From Polyangium sp. 6x1 (GTDB taxonomy: Bacteria; Myxococcota_A; Polyangia; Polyangiales; Polyangiaceae), in contig NZ_JARZHH010000023.1 of the NCBI RefSeq assembly GCF_029946515.1, forward strand, positions 62,001 to 126,000: DNA of 64,000 bases, given 5' to 3'. This document shows positions 18,804-26,823 of the stretch, in pieces. The notes beneath the pieces were generated by a model. That model had not been told where the DNA came from. It searched no databases and was given only the letters and a program-made list of their open reading frames with translations. A program made the translations under genes and the position numbers. Within the stretch, counting starts at the first letter, position 1. Each line of letters begins with the position of its first letter.

Positions 18804-20174
18804 ATGACCGCCCTCGCCGTCGTCCCTCGGGCCAGGCTCTCGCTCGCGAACAAGCTCGTCTACGCCGCGGGGAACGCCGGCAACGTCCTCGGCTACCAGC
18901 TCGTCACGAGTTATGTGCTCCGGCTCTATGCGCCGCCCGACGACAAGGGCACGGCGCTGATCCCCGCGTTCCTGGCCGGCGCGATCCCGACCTACCTCCT
19001 CCTGAACCTCGTCGCGCGTGGCTTCGATACGTTCTGGGACCCGATCGTCGCGAACTGGTCCGATCGCAGCAAGCATCGCTTCGGCCGCCGCCGCGCCTTC
19101 ATGCTCGCGGGCGTCTTTCCCCTCGCGCTCACGGGAGGCCTCATCTTTTTCCCGCCGACGGCCGCCTCGTCGCTGCTGAACGTCGTCTGGCTCGGCGCCA
19201 TGCTCACGGCGTATTACGCGATGTTCTCGGTGTACGTCGCGCCCTACCTCGCGCTCCTGCCCGAGATCGCGCCCGACAAGCGGGAGAATACCTCGCTCTC
19301 GACCTTGCTCGCGGCCGCGGCCCTCCTCGGCGCGCTCTTCGTCATGGTCGTCGCCCCGGCCCTCTTCCTCGGCAAAGGCGGCGACGACCGCGTCGAGCTC
19401 CAGACCATGGCCGGAGCCCTCGCTATGCTCTCGTTCCTCCTGATGCTCCTGCCCGTCTTGTTCCTCGACGAACGGCGCCTCTCGGTCCGCGCGGAGGCCT
19501 CTGAAACCGAGCCGAGCCACCTCGGCCTCGTGGATTCCCTGCGCGCCACCTTCGCAGACCGCGCCTTTTTGCCTTACGTCTTCGGTTACACGCTGTATTT
19601 CTTCGCCTTCAACATGATCTCGACGGGCGTGCCGTTTTATGTCGAGGTGCTCATGGGCCGCCCGCTCGCGGAGGTCGGAAAGCTCCTCGGGCCCATGTTC
19701 GGCGTGGCCGCGCTGGTGTTCCCGCTGCTCGGCGGCCTCACGCGGCGTCTGTCCAAAAAGGGCGCCATGATCGGATCGGCGCTCGTCTTCGGCGGATTGA
19801 TGGCCCTCGTTCCGGTGGTCCGCGACGTCCGGATCGGCATGGCCATCTTTGGCCTCGCGGGTGTGCCGGTCGCGATCTTCATGGCCATCCCGAACGCCAT
19901 TCTCGCGGACGTCTGCGAGGCCTCCACGCGGCGCACCGGGCAGCGCCGCGAGGCCATGTTCTTCGGGGCGCAGGGGTTCTTGCAGAAGATCTCGCTCGGC
20001 GTCTCGACGGGCGTCTTTCAATGGGTGAAGGACGCGCTCGGGAGCTCGGCGGACAAGCCGCTCGGGATTCAGGCCACGGGGCCGCTCGCGACGGTGATTT
20101 TGCTGCTCGCGGCGATTGCGTTCGCGAAGTATCCAGAGGCGCGGGTCACGAAGGAGATGGAAGACCCGGCATGA
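18804..20174 (+). CDS. MFS sugar transporter of the GPH cation symporter family
   Basis: A 456-residue inner-membrane protein with about 12 hydrophobic segments. The family signature sits after the second segment, FDTFWDPIVANWSDRSKHRFGRRRAFM, which matches the glycoside-pentoside-hexuronide:cation symporter loop (as in MelB or XynB-type carriers). Substrate is probably a small glycoside or oligosaccharide, supported by the divergent glycoside-hydrolase-like gene. ATG 18804 is preferred to a TTG at 18783. A possible promoter, TTGTCA (18764-18769) and TATCTT (18789-18794, 19 bp apart), would place transcription start within a few bases of the ATG. Confidence 0.88.
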   Translation: MTALAVVPRARLSLANKLVYAAGNAGNVLGYQLVTSYVLRLYAPPDDKGTALIPAFLAGAIPTYLLLNLVARGFDTFWDPIVANWSDRSKHRFGRRRAFMLAGVFPLALTGGLIFFPPTAASSLLNVVWLGAMLTAYYAMFSVYVAPYLALLPEIAPDKRENTSLSTLLAAAALLGALFVMVVAPALFLGKGGDDRVELQTMAGALAMLSFLLMLLPVLFLDERRLSVRAEASETEPSHLGLVDSLRATFADRAFLPYVFGYTLYFFAFNMISTGVPFYVEVLMGRPLAEVGKLLGPMFGVAALVFPLLGGLTRRLSKKGAMIGSALVFGGLMALVPVVRDVRIGMAIFGLAGVPVAIFMAIPNAILADVCEASTRRTGQRREAMFFGAQGFLQKISLGVSTGVFQWVKDALGSSADKPLGIQATGPLATVILLLAAIAFAKYPEARVTKEMEDPA

Positions 20175-20198
20175 CCCGCGAATGCCTCCGCGCCGGCA

Positions 20199-22334
20199 TC
20201 AGGGCCGGGGCACCACCGCGTATTGCGGCTCGTTGCTGTAGTCCGGCTTCACGCTCCTCGCCATGAACTTGTCCCAGGCCTCCTTGGCGCCCGGGATCTT
20301 CGACTCCGCCGCCGCCGCGATCGCCGGCTGCATGTTCGACGGATACCCTTCCGTGCTCGGCGAGTAGCCGACCATTTCGTTTTCCTGGAGCATGAGCGCG
20401 GCCGCCATCTCCGGGCCGCCGCAGGTCGCCGATTCCAGGGCCGAATGCCCCTCGAGAGCCAGCGTCGCTTTGTAGGCCTCACCGAACGTCTGGTAGAACA
20501 TGCCCGTGGACGTGTCCTTCACGGGGAGGTGATAGACGCTCCCGAAGATCCAGCAGAAGCCGGGATCGACCATGCGCCCGACCGGGAACTTCGCCTTGTA
20601 GGCGAGCAGCGGCTCCGCGTCCTCGAAGCCGAGCGCCACCAGGTGGCCGATGCTCCACGTGAAGAAGTCATCCATCCACGGCGCCACCGTGCCGTCGTCG
20701 TTGACCGAATAGCCATTGCTGATGTAGCCGAGCGGGTTCGCGTTCGGATCGTCGACATAGGTGGTGTCGTACCAGTCGACGTTGAACCCGACCCGATCGG
20801 TGAAATACTTCTTCATCGGATCGGCGTCCGGCGTGATGTATGCCGCTTCCCCCAGCGTCCGCAGCGACCAGGCCTGGCCGCGCGCCTGATCGCTCTTCAC
20901 GATCCCCTTCTCGAACTCGCGGTAATACGGGTTGTGCTGAAGCATGTTGTAATTCGCCCAGAACTGGAGCTCCTCCAGGTAGAAACGATCCCCGGTGAGC
21001 AGATAAGGCAGGTAGGCCAGCGCAGGCTGGTGTGATGAATCGGGGCTGTAGGGGCTCGCGCAGTCGCCCGCGCAGGCGGGGAATGCGTCGGACATGCCGG
21101 TGTTCGGGTTGACGGCGTCACCCGGGTTGCCGAGCAACGTCATGTACGCGTGATCGTCGAGCGACACGGGGCGATCCGTCGCTTTGTCGCGGAAGTGAAT
21201 GGGCCAGCTCCCGCCGCCGTCCGCGGTGCCGAGCGTGGCCCGCTTCGCGCGCGCGTCCATGGAGAGGAGGTAATGGGCGCCCCAGGCCGGCAGGGGGCCA
21301 ATGTCGATCCTGCCTCCGGTGGCGGGCATGTAGGCCTCTGCCAGGCCGATTCCCATGGGCTCGTACGCCTTCGCGCTGTACGCCGTATCGAGGTTCGCGA
21401 GCGCCGTTTCGGCGGGCACCAGCTCCGGATCGAGGTGCGGGACGGCGCCGGTGGAGAGCAGATAAGCGACGTCGTGCTTGACGTCGACCTTCGGATCCTC
21501 ACCCCACCAGAACGCCTTGCGCCAGCGCGCCTGTCGAATGTGAACGAGACCGCTCTTCGTATAGACGTCCTCCTTGTCGGTCGCGACCGTGACATCGTAG
21601 GTGAAGTTTTGCGGGCTCGGCTCGTACGCCCAGTCATTCTCGACGGTCACGTTCACGAGCACGCTCGGATTGCCCGCATACGCGCGAACGTCGAATCGCG
21701 CCGTGAGGTGCGGGTGCGCGCCGTCGGCGGAGGCGATCGGCGCCACCACGGACCACTCGGAGACCAAGGGCCCCGAAAGCCAAGCAGAGCCCTCCTTTGC
21801 CTCGAGGAGCGAGCGCGCGGAGGCCTCGTATTGCTTGCCCGCGAGATCCACCGCGACCTTCGCGTCGAACGTCGTCGCGAGGAGATCCGACGCCGAGACG
21901 GAGGCGCCGCCCTGGGAAGCTTCCGCGGGGTAGAGCTCGAGCGTCGTGCTGCCATTGCCGGGCAGCGTGGGAATGCGCGCCGTCAGCACGGCGTGACGGA
22001 GCGAGCCATCGGCGTGCTTCGCCTTGGCGTCGACCTGGAGGGGGACATCCACGCCCTCGATGCGCGCCGCCACGGTGGCGCCGGAGGGCACGTCGCCGAC
22101 CGCGAACGGCTGCGCGAACGTGACGAGCACGTCCTGCCGATCGGCGGCAGCGCCGCTCTGATCGACGACGACGACGCGGGTAAACGTCTCCCCGAGCGGA
22201 TTGTGACCGCCGGCGCCCCCCTCGCCGCCCGTCGCCCCGGAGCCGCCGGAGCCGCCGGGATCGGAGCCGCCGCAGGCCACCAGGGAGGCGAGCGCAAGGA
22301 GGGTCGTCGTCAGCGAAAAAGCAAGGTTTCTCAT
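20199..22334 (-). CDS. Large exported lipoprotein, possibly RIFT-barrel/YetA-like
   Basis: A 711-residue lipoprotein: MRNLAFSLTTTLLALASLVAC signal and a short Gly/Ser linker. The N-terminal half is beta-rich (VTFAQPFAVGDVPSGATVAA, ADGSLRHAVLTARIP, GNGSTTLELYPAEAS), which recalls the RIFT-barrel domain of YetA/exo-rhamnogalacturonan-lyase-like proteins. The C-terminal half is rich in Trp/Tyr and could be a helical toroid (SWPIHFRDKA, YLPYLLTGDRFYLEELQFWA), also in keeping with polysaccharide-degrading enzymes. The family call is tentative. GGAGATGG lies upstream of the ATG; the longer frame to 22430 adds non-signal sequence. It converges on the symporter gene with 24 bp between stops. Confidence 0.65.
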   Translation of the reverse strand: MRNLAFSLTTTLLALASLVACGGSDPGGSGGSGATGGEGGAGGHNPLGETFTRVVVVDQSGAAADRQDVLVTFAQPFAVGDVPSGATVAARIEGVDVPLQVDAKAKHADGSLRHAVLTARIPTLPGNGSTTLELYPAEASQGGASVSASDLLATTFDAKVAVDLAGKQYEASARSLLEAKEGSAWLSGPLVSEWSVVAPIASADGAHPHLTARFDVRAYAGNPSVLVNVTVENDWAYEPSPQNFTYDVTVATDKEDVYTKSGLVHIRQARWRKAFWWGEDPKVDVKHDVAYLLSTGAVPHLDPELVPAETALANLDTAYSAKAYEPMGIGLAEAYMPATGGRIDIGPLPAWGAHYLLSMDARAKRATLGTADGGGSWPIHFRDKATDRPVSLDDHAYMTLLGNPGDAVNPNTGMSDAFPACAGDCASPYSPDSSHQPALAYLPYLLTGDRFYLEELQFWANYNMLQHNPYYREFEKGIVKSDQARGQAWSLRTLGEAAYITPDADPMKKYFTDRVGFNVDWYDTTYVDDPNANPLGYISNGYSVNDDGTVAPWMDDFFTWSIGHLVALGFEDAEPLLAYKAKFPVGRMVDPGFCWIFGSVYHLPVKDTSTGMFYQTFGEAYKATLALEGHSALESATCGGPEMAAALMLQENEMVGYSPSTEGYPSNMQPAIAAAAESKIPGAKEAWDKFMARSVKPDYSNEPQYAVVPRP

Positions 22335-22458
22335 CGAGCCATCTCCAGGCACATCGGGCCTTGGGCCGCAGCCGGCCGTGTGCTTGCAAAAGGAGTCGGT
22401 GTCGTCCGGACCGCGTACGAGCACAACCACATTCGATTGCGAAGCGCAACGGGATCGA

Positions 22459-22488
22459 CGATGTCGACCGATGTCGACCGATGTCGAC
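22459..22488. promoter_or_regulatory. Three perfect head-to-tail copies of CGATGTCGAC
   Basis: Three identical 10-bp units occupy 22459-22468, 22469-22478 and 22479-22488, in the middle of the 312-bp divergent gap between two lipoprotein genes. The 10-bp period places each copy on the same DNA face, and each contains the palindrome GTCGAC. A multi-site regulator binding region is a reasonable inference. The rest of the gap shows no other strong feature. Confidence 0.5.
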
Positions 22489-22646
22489 TCACGAAATCGT
22501 CACACGACGAAGCGTTGCTTCGCTTCCCAGAGACGGATGCGACATGCTAGCGTCCGGGCTTCGAATCGACATCGCCGATATCAATGGGGGTATCGGCTCC
22601 GCGTCCCGACGATGGATGATTGCCGTCGGGAGAAAGAGTTTTGGAT

Positions 22647-24110
22647 ATGCTGAAATCAACCTTGCTTTCCGCGCGGTTTTTGCTCCCGTTCGTCGGGCTC
22701 ACGGCTTTGTTCGCGGCTTGCGGCGACTCGTCCGAAACGCCGAACGAGCCGGGTGACGCGTCCTCGTCCTCCTCCGGATCCGGTGGATCGGGCGGCAGCG
22801 GTGGTACCGGCGGCGAGGGCGGGGTGAAGCCGCCGACGCCGCCCGGCCCTGACGCGGAGTGGGGGACCGGGAGTGAGGTCGGCTCGCTCGAAGGCGGCGT
22901 GTGGACCCCGGGTCACGACGAGAATGGCCTCGTCAATGCCGACTCGTGGGCGCTCGTGCCGAGCGGGCAGTGGATCGAGGTGAACGGTACGAGGCTCGAT
23001 GCCCTCGACGCCGAGGTGAAAGAAAAGGTCCCGGGCTGGAATGACTACGGCTCGGGGGACTGGAACGCCGTCACGATCGCGTGGAACGCCCCCGCGTTCG
23101 ACCCGGAGGGCAGCCGCGCGTGGTGGGTCGCCTCCGGCGGGCACGCCGATTCGAGCAACAATGGCATCTACCGGTTCGACGCGTTCCGGATGGCCTATTC
23201 CATCGAGCACCTCCCCTCGGACACCACGCTGTGGAGCGACGCCTACAAGTCGGCGAGCACATTCTCGAGCTGCCCGGAGTCGTCCGCGGCGTACGACGCG
23301 GCCGTCGCCGCGGGCACCTTGCAGGAGGAGAACGACTGGTTCTACGACGAGGTCTTCTGGGATCGACAGCCGACGGCGCGCCACACGTATTCGGGCGTGG
23401 TGTACGTGCCGAAGACGAACGAGCTCGTGATGGCGGTGCGGCGCCTCTGGCGTTATTCGCGCGACGAGGGCAAGTGGGTCTACAAGCGGCTTCCCGCCCT
23501 CGAGTGGCAGAACAAGCTGGGCGAGGAGAGCCTCGCCGTCTACGACGAGTACAAGGACCAGCTCCTCGTCGCGTCGTGCGGCTCGAACGGGCCGTGGAGC
23601 AATACCTTCGACATGAACACGTCGAATTGGACCGGCGAGGGCACCTCCTGGAATGGCTGGGACTGGAACGGCGCCGCCGATGCGCGCTTCGGCGACCAGG
23701 TCGCCATCTTCAAGGTGCCGGAAGATCCCGCGACCGGCCAGTACGCGGCCAAGGGCCTGTACCAGCTATTCGATGTGAAGGAACGCAAGGTCGTGAAGAG
23801 CGGCACCGTGCAGTATGCGGACGGCCTCTCGGCGGTCGACTTCCCGGTGGGCGACAGCGCCGGCATGGTGTACATCCCGCCGCTCGACCGTTACTGGGTG
23901 GCGGCCAGGACCAAGGAAGGCAAGCTCGGCTGGTTCGAGCTCAATCCCACGACGGAGCCGTGGACGCTCCGCCCGCTGGTGCACGACGGCACGCTCCCCA
24001 CGCTCGACGGCAGCACCCTCGTGCGCCGCCGCATTCTCTGGATGCCGAAGCTCGACGCGCTCGTGTTCCTCGGGTCCGGGACGAAGAACATCATGGTCTA
24101 TCGATTCTGA
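22647..24110 (+). CDS. Exported lipoprotein, putative beta-propeller
   Basis: A 487-residue lipoprotein with signal MLKSTLLSARFLLPFVGLTALFAAC and a Ser/Gly linker. The mature part is rich in Trp, Gly and Asp with recurring blade-like stretches (WWVASGGHADSSNNGIYRFDAF, HTYSGVVYVPKTNELVM, GMVYIPPLDRYWVAART, LDALVFLGSGTKN), typical of kelch-like propellers. No catalytic signature is recognisable. ATG 22647 follows GGGAGAAAGAG; the alternative start at 22620 would put polar residues before the signal. It is divergent from the other large lipoprotein, and the shared upstream region carries a triple direct repeat. Confidence 0.7.
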   Translation: MLKSTLLSARFLLPFVGLTALFAACGDSSETPNEPGDASSSSSGSGGSGGSGGTGGEGGVKPPTPPGPDAEWGTGSEVGSLEGGVWTPGHDENGLVNADSWALVPSGQWIEVNGTRLDALDAEVKEKVPGWNDYGSGDWNAVTIAWNAPAFDPEGSRAWWVASGGHADSSNNGIYRFDAFRMAYSIEHLPSDTTLWSDAYKSASTFSSCPESSAAYDAAVAAGTLQEENDWFYDEVFWDRQPTARHTYSGVVYVPKTNELVMAVRRLWRYSRDEGKWVYKRLPALEWQNKLGEESLAVYDEYKDQLLVASCGSNGPWSNTFDMNTSNWTGEGTSWNGWDWNGAADARFGDQVAIFKVPEDPATGQYAAKGLYQLFDVKERKVVKSGTVQYADGLSAVDFPVGDSAGMVYIPPLDRYWVAARTKEGKLGWFELNPTTEPWTLRPLVHDGTLPTLDGSTLVRRRILWMPKLDALVFLGSGTKNIMVYRF

Positions 24111-24133
24111 AGGGCGATCCCGCGGAGGCACGA

Positions 24134-24174
24134 CGCCCCGGCCCCGACCTGATCAGGCACCCGGGGCCGGGGGC
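24134..24174. terminator. GC-rich inverted repeat in a convergent gap
   Basis: Arms GCCCCGGCCCCG (24134-24145) and CGGGGCCGGGGGC (24162-24174) can pair almost completely around the stop codon of the minus-strand gene. It serves both converging 3' ends and is a candidate bidirectional terminator without U-tracts. Confidence 0.5.
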
Positions 24175-25019
24175 GCGCCATCAGGGCGCACGTACGAGAT
24201 CTGGCCGTTGACGATGTAAACGACGCCGGAAGCCCCGGCCTCGAGCCCGTGGTCCTTCGCGTAATGACCCGCGTTCACGACGTTGAACACCACGCCCGCG
24301 ATGGTGTTGCTCACGCCCTGGAAGTACGCGCAGCACGAATCCTCGCCCATGCACGGAAATTCGTTCTGGTGGAATCCGATCCACGTGTCCGTGCCCGGTA
24401 CGTACATCCGACTGTAGAGCTCCTGCTCCGCGTGGTCGTTGGTGGTGAAGCGATGCGCCGACTTCTTCTGATCTTTGGTGAAGGTGGCCGCGTTCCACCG
24501 GCTGCCGTTCCACACGTAGGCATTGGACCAGAGCTTTGGCTTGTTGACGGGCTTCGTGCTCTTGGTCTCGCTCGACTCCGCCTCCTTCAGCTTGCTGATG
24601 GCCTGGTCCAAGAACTTCTTGTGCCTCTGTTCATTGTAATTGGAGAAGCCGTCGAGGAGTCGATCGCGGTAGTCTTCCCAGGTCTCGTCGGGCGCCTTGG
24701 GGTTTGATTTGACGTGCGGTAGGAAGTGCTTGAACGTCCATTTCTCGACGTTGGTCTTCATCTCCGCCCGCTGCGCCACCGCCCCTCGAGACCGGGAAGC
24801 GAGGGCCGGGTGGGCCGGACGCCCCGTTGCCGGGGGATGCGCGGCCTTTGCCTGCACCGTCGCCGGGTGCGGCGGCCGCTCCACCGTCCGTCCGAAGGCG
24901 GGTTTGGGCTGCACCGCGGTCGCTGGGTGCCGCGCCTTGGGCTGCGCCACCGTCGCTGCATGCGGTGGCCGCCCAGCCACCCCCTGCCCGCCTCGAATGC
25001 CCCGCGTCGCGTCGCTCAT
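24153..25019 (-). CDS. Candidate nucleic-acid deaminase toxin with eCIS-effector-like N-terminus
   Basis: A 288-residue protein in two parts. Residues 1-86 are Pro/His/Gln-rich with degenerate repeats such as HPATAVQPK, HPATVQAK and HPPATGRPAHP, ending VAQRAE; such stretches are seen on cargo of extracellular contractile injection systems. The C-terminal part carries NDHAEQEL (His196, Glu198) and, 24 residues later, EFPCMGEDSCC (Cys223 and Cys229/230). This is the H-x-E plus P-C-x(n)-C arrangement that binds zinc in deaminase-fold toxins. There is no signal peptide. No obvious immunity gene or injection-system gene is adjacent in the window. The assignment rests on motif spacing alone; a non-enzymatic cysteine-containing domain remains possible. 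GCAGGGGCG precedes the ATG. Confidence 0.6.
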   Translation of the reverse strand: MSDATRGIRGGQGVAGRPPHAATVAQPKARHPATAVQPKPAFGRTVERPPHPATVQAKAAHPPATGRPAHPALASRSRGAVAQRAEMKTNVEKWTFKHFLPHVKSNPKAPDETWEDYRDRLLDGFSNYNEQRHKKFLDQAISKLKEAESSETKSTKPVNKPKLWSNAYVWNGSRWNAATFTKDQKKSAHRFTTNDHAEQELYSRMYVPGTDTWIGFHQNEFPCMGEDSCCAYFQGVSNTIAGVVFNVVNAGHYAKDHGLEAGASGVVYIVNGQISYVRPDGAPPAPGA

Positions 25020-25117
25020 CCTTGCGCCCCTGCCATGGTCGCGCGATCTTTCACGTAAGCGAGCCCTCGGGCCACTTTCCTGTCGCGAACGATGGCCGGG
25101 GCGGTAGAGTTCGGCGC

Positions 25118-25801
25118 GTGTACACCCTCTACATCGCCAACAAGAACTACTCGTCGTGGTCGCTCCGGCCGTGGATCCTCATGCAGGAGGCCGGCATTCC
25201 TTTCGAGGAGCGGATGCTCCCGTTTGGCGACGAGGCCGCGTGGGCGCCCTTCCGCGCGCTCACGCCGGCCGGGAAAGTGCCGACGCTCGTCGACGAGGGG
25301 CGCGTGGTATGGGATTCTCTCGGCATCGTCGAATACCTGGCCGAGAGGCACCCCGGCGTCTGGCCGCGTGATCCCGACGCCCGCGCCTTCGCGCGCTCGG
25401 CGGCCGCGGAGATGCATTCGGGCTTCACCGCGCTGCGCGCGCAGTGCAGCATGAACATTGGCATTCGCGTGCGCTTGCGCGAGACGCCGCCCGCGCTCGC
25501 GCGCGACGTCGGGCGCATCTCCGCATTGTGGACCGAGGGGCTTTCGCGGTTCGGCGGGCCGTATCTCGCCGGCGACGCGTTCACGGCCGTGGACGCCTTC
25601 TTCGCGCCCGTCGTCTTCCGCGTGCAGACGTACGGCCTGCCCCTCTCGGAGGCGGCGGCGGCCTACGCGGCGCGGATGCTCGAGCGCCCGTCGATGCGAA
25701 GGTGGTACGCCGAAGGGCTCGCCGAGACGTTCCGCGACGAAAGCCACGACGCCGAATGCCGCACCGTCGGGGAATGGACGGCGGACCTCCGGGCGACCTG
25801 A
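25118..25801 (+). CDS. Glutathione S-transferase family protein
   Basis: A 227-residue cytosolic protein with a thioredoxin-like N-terminal domain (YTLYIANKNYSSWSLRPWILMQEAGIPFEE, serine-type active-site region; cis-Pro in GKVPTLV; ESLGIVEYLAERHP-like segment) and an all-helical C-terminal domain (FGGPYLAGDAFTAVDAFFAPVV carrying the N-cap/hydrophobic staple region). It conjugates glutathione or reduces small substrates; the substrate cannot be told. GTG 25118 is the start that fits the family; the longer frame from 24827 is antisense to the deaminase-like gene. TAGAGT lies 7 bp upstream and could be a -10 element. Confidence 0.92.
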   Translation: MYTLYIANKNYSSWSLRPWILMQEAGIPFEERMLPFGDEAAWAPFRALTPAGKVPTLVDEGRVVWDSLGIVEYLAERHPGVWPRDPDARAFARSAAAEMHSGFTALRAQCSMNIGIRVRLRETPPALARDVGRISALWTEGLSRFGGPYLAGDAFTAVDAFFAPVVFRVQTYGLPLSEAAAAYAARMLERPSMRRWYAEGLAETFRDESHDAECRTVGEWTADLRAT

Positions 25802-25936
25802 GTCGGCCGGGCTTCGAAAAAAAACGCGGGGGGCATGTCGGGTCGGGGCTTCGTCTTGCGGACGTAGGGGCAACGGCTCTCCGGCGCGCTCAGGGTGGGC
25901 GATCCGGAGGGCCTTCACGGACCCCGGAGACGACCC

Positions 25937-26776
25937 ATGCAGCCCACGATCCTGAAGACCCTCGCCCTCCTCGCCCCGTTTGCCGCCCTCCTCGCCGCCT
26001 CCTCGCCCGCCTCCGCGGGGACGAGCTGTGTCGACCTTCGCTGCGCGAGCTCGGCGAGCTGGAGCGACAGCAGCTTCGGCGCCTCGTACTCGTTCTGGAC
26101 GGGCGTCATGACGAAAAAGGACTTCCCGACCAACACGAGTTACGGCGCCGATTACCTCCGGATGGGCGCCGACATCTACGGCACGGCGAAGGCGTTCGGC
26201 GTCTCCCAGCCGATCGTCGATTCCTACGCCATGGCCTACAACAACAACGCCTTCGCCTCGGGCAAGGTCCAGGTCGCGACCGCCGGCATCGTCCTGTATT
26301 CGGACGCCATCTCGACCGAGCTCGATTTCGGCTGGTCTCGTTCCTTCTTCAAGGCCGACGACGGCATCAGCCTGCTCGGCGTCGGCATCGACCTCGACGC
26401 CGAGGTGGGCGGCGAGCTCGGCGTGACCATCTACCCTCAATTTCTCGACGGCGTCATCTCGCTCATCGCGGAGCCCTATGCAGCAGCTTACGCCGACGTG
26501 GACGCGCACGCGGGCGCCTCGTGCGCCAGCGTCGGCGTGAGCGGCTCGCTCACGGCCCTCGACCTCCACCTCCCGGCCTCGATCGGCGTCTCGGTGCCCA
26601 AGAACAACAGCATGAGCGTGATGATGAACCTCTCCTACGACCTCCACACGCTCGACGGAAAGCTCAAGGTCAACCTCGACTATTGCCTGGACAGCGCCAG
26701 CAAGACGCTCGTCGATTTCGACGGGTTCACGACCTCGGATACGCTGTTCGCGAAGTGGGGCAGCTTCTCCTGGTGA
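25937..26776 (+). CDS. Secreted protein of unknown function
   Basis: A 279-residue protein with a signal peptide (MQPTILKTLALLAPFAALLAASSPASA) and a beta-rich mature part low in charge (ADIYGTAKAFGVSQPI, LSYDLHTLDGKLKVNLDYCLD) with four or more cysteines. A GGAG precedes the ATG by nine bases. It ends 47 bp before the HEAT-repeat protein on the same strand, suggesting one operon and a shared task at or outside the inner membrane. No family recognised. Confidence 0.65.
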   Translation: MQPTILKTLALLAPFAALLAASSPASAGTSCVDLRCASSASWSDSSFGASYSFWTGVMTKKDFPTNTSYGADYLRMGADIYGTAKAFGVSQPIVDSYAMAYNNNAFASGKVQVATAGIVLYSDAISTELDFGWSRSFFKADDGISLLGVGIDLDAEVGGELGVTIYPQFLDGVISLIAEPYAAAYADVDAHAGASCASVGVSGSLTALDLHLPASIGVSVPKNNSMSVMMNLSYDLHTLDGKLKVNLDYCLDSASKTLVDFDGFTTSDTLFAKWGSFSW

Positions 26777-26823
26777 TCCTCCCGCCCTGACAAACCGGAC
26801 ACGCCCGCTGGAGGAGCCCCACC

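Noticed and set aside
16582..18807. 741-residue plus-strand open frame
   Set aside because: Antisense shadow of the glycoside-hydrolase-like gene, Arg/Pro-rich, no recognisable domain.
24153..26776. Toxin-immunity operon
   Set aside because: The gene next to the deaminase-like protein is divergent and a clear GST; nothing resembles a paired immunity gene.
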